A DNA stretch of 6,175 nt from positions 1-6,175 of the forward strand of contig SLNK01000002.1 of the NCBI GenBank assembly GCA_007133095.1, read 5' to 3'. Numbering within the stretch: the first letter of the stretch is position 1; every line of letters begins with the position of its first letter. Positions 6,151 through 6,175 of the stretch are shown here, in pieces. Source of the DNA: Candidatus Peregrinibacteria bacterium (GTDB lineage: Bacteria; Patescibacteriota; Gracilibacteria; UBA1369; LOWO2-01-FULL-3). A program made the position numbers and the translations under genes. The notes under the pieces are model-generated. The model was given only the letters and a program-made list of their open reading frames with translations. It was not told the origin of the DNA and made no database searches.

Positions 6151-6175
6151 TAAAAATCGGCAAAATAAAAATCGG
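6151..6175. repeat. Short direct repeat TAAAAATCGG, cut by the window edge
   Basis: TAAAAATCGG occurs at 6151-6160 and again at 6166-6175, separated by CAAAA, giving a 15-bp period. The second copy ends at the last base of the window, so the array could be longer. It lies upstream of the ferredoxin promoter candidate; its role is unknown. Confidence 0.5.

Noticed and set aside
6137..6160. Minus-strand hairpin CCGA/TCGG followed by AGTTTTT, possibly a terminator for a gene to the right.
   Set aside because: The stem is only four pairs with a nine-base loop, and the upstream gene is outside the window.

Overview
The window comes from an AT-leaning bacterial chromosome that uses the standard genetic code: TGA, TAG and TAA all act as stops behind recognisable proteins. 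The phylum cannot be fixed from this sequence. A lipoprotein signal peptide, a VTC/CotH gene pair, an MnmA resembling the plant organellar and related bacterial versions, and weak or absent Shine-Dalgarno sequences before most genes fit several little-studied bacterial lineages. They do not single one out.

Layout. Three genes run left to right and are tightly packed. First is the 3' part of a VTC-domain (polyphosphate-polymerase-type) gene, cut by the left edge. A CotH-type lipoprotein gene overlaps its end by 10 bp. Then, after 10 bp, comes mnmA, the tRNA 2-thiouridylase. Two genes run right to left: a large (511 residue) fold-type-I PLP aminotransferase, whose stop lies 2 bp from the mnmA stop, and upstream of it a small [2Fe-2S] ferredoxin of 93 residues. 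The only non-coding stretches are about 108 bp between the ferredoxin and the aminotransferase and 95 bp at the right edge. No gap reaches 300 bp.

Function. The VTC and CotH genes probably work together: VTC domains make polyphosphate at a membrane, and CotH proteins are atypical secreted or surface kinases. The link between this pair and mnmA may be only co-transcription. No functional link between the aminotransferase and the ferredoxin can be read from the sequence.

The most interesting signal is inside mnmA. Two tandem copies of a palindrome-headed element, 69 bp apart, lie in frame in the linker before the C-terminal domain. Their arms differ at three positions, and each difference is matched by a compensating change in the other arm. 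This suggests a mobile or structured palindromic element that the gene tolerates as a peptide insertion, similar in principle to Rickettsia palindromic elements. A separate imperfect inverted repeat of possible REP type sits at the end of the ferredoxin gene.
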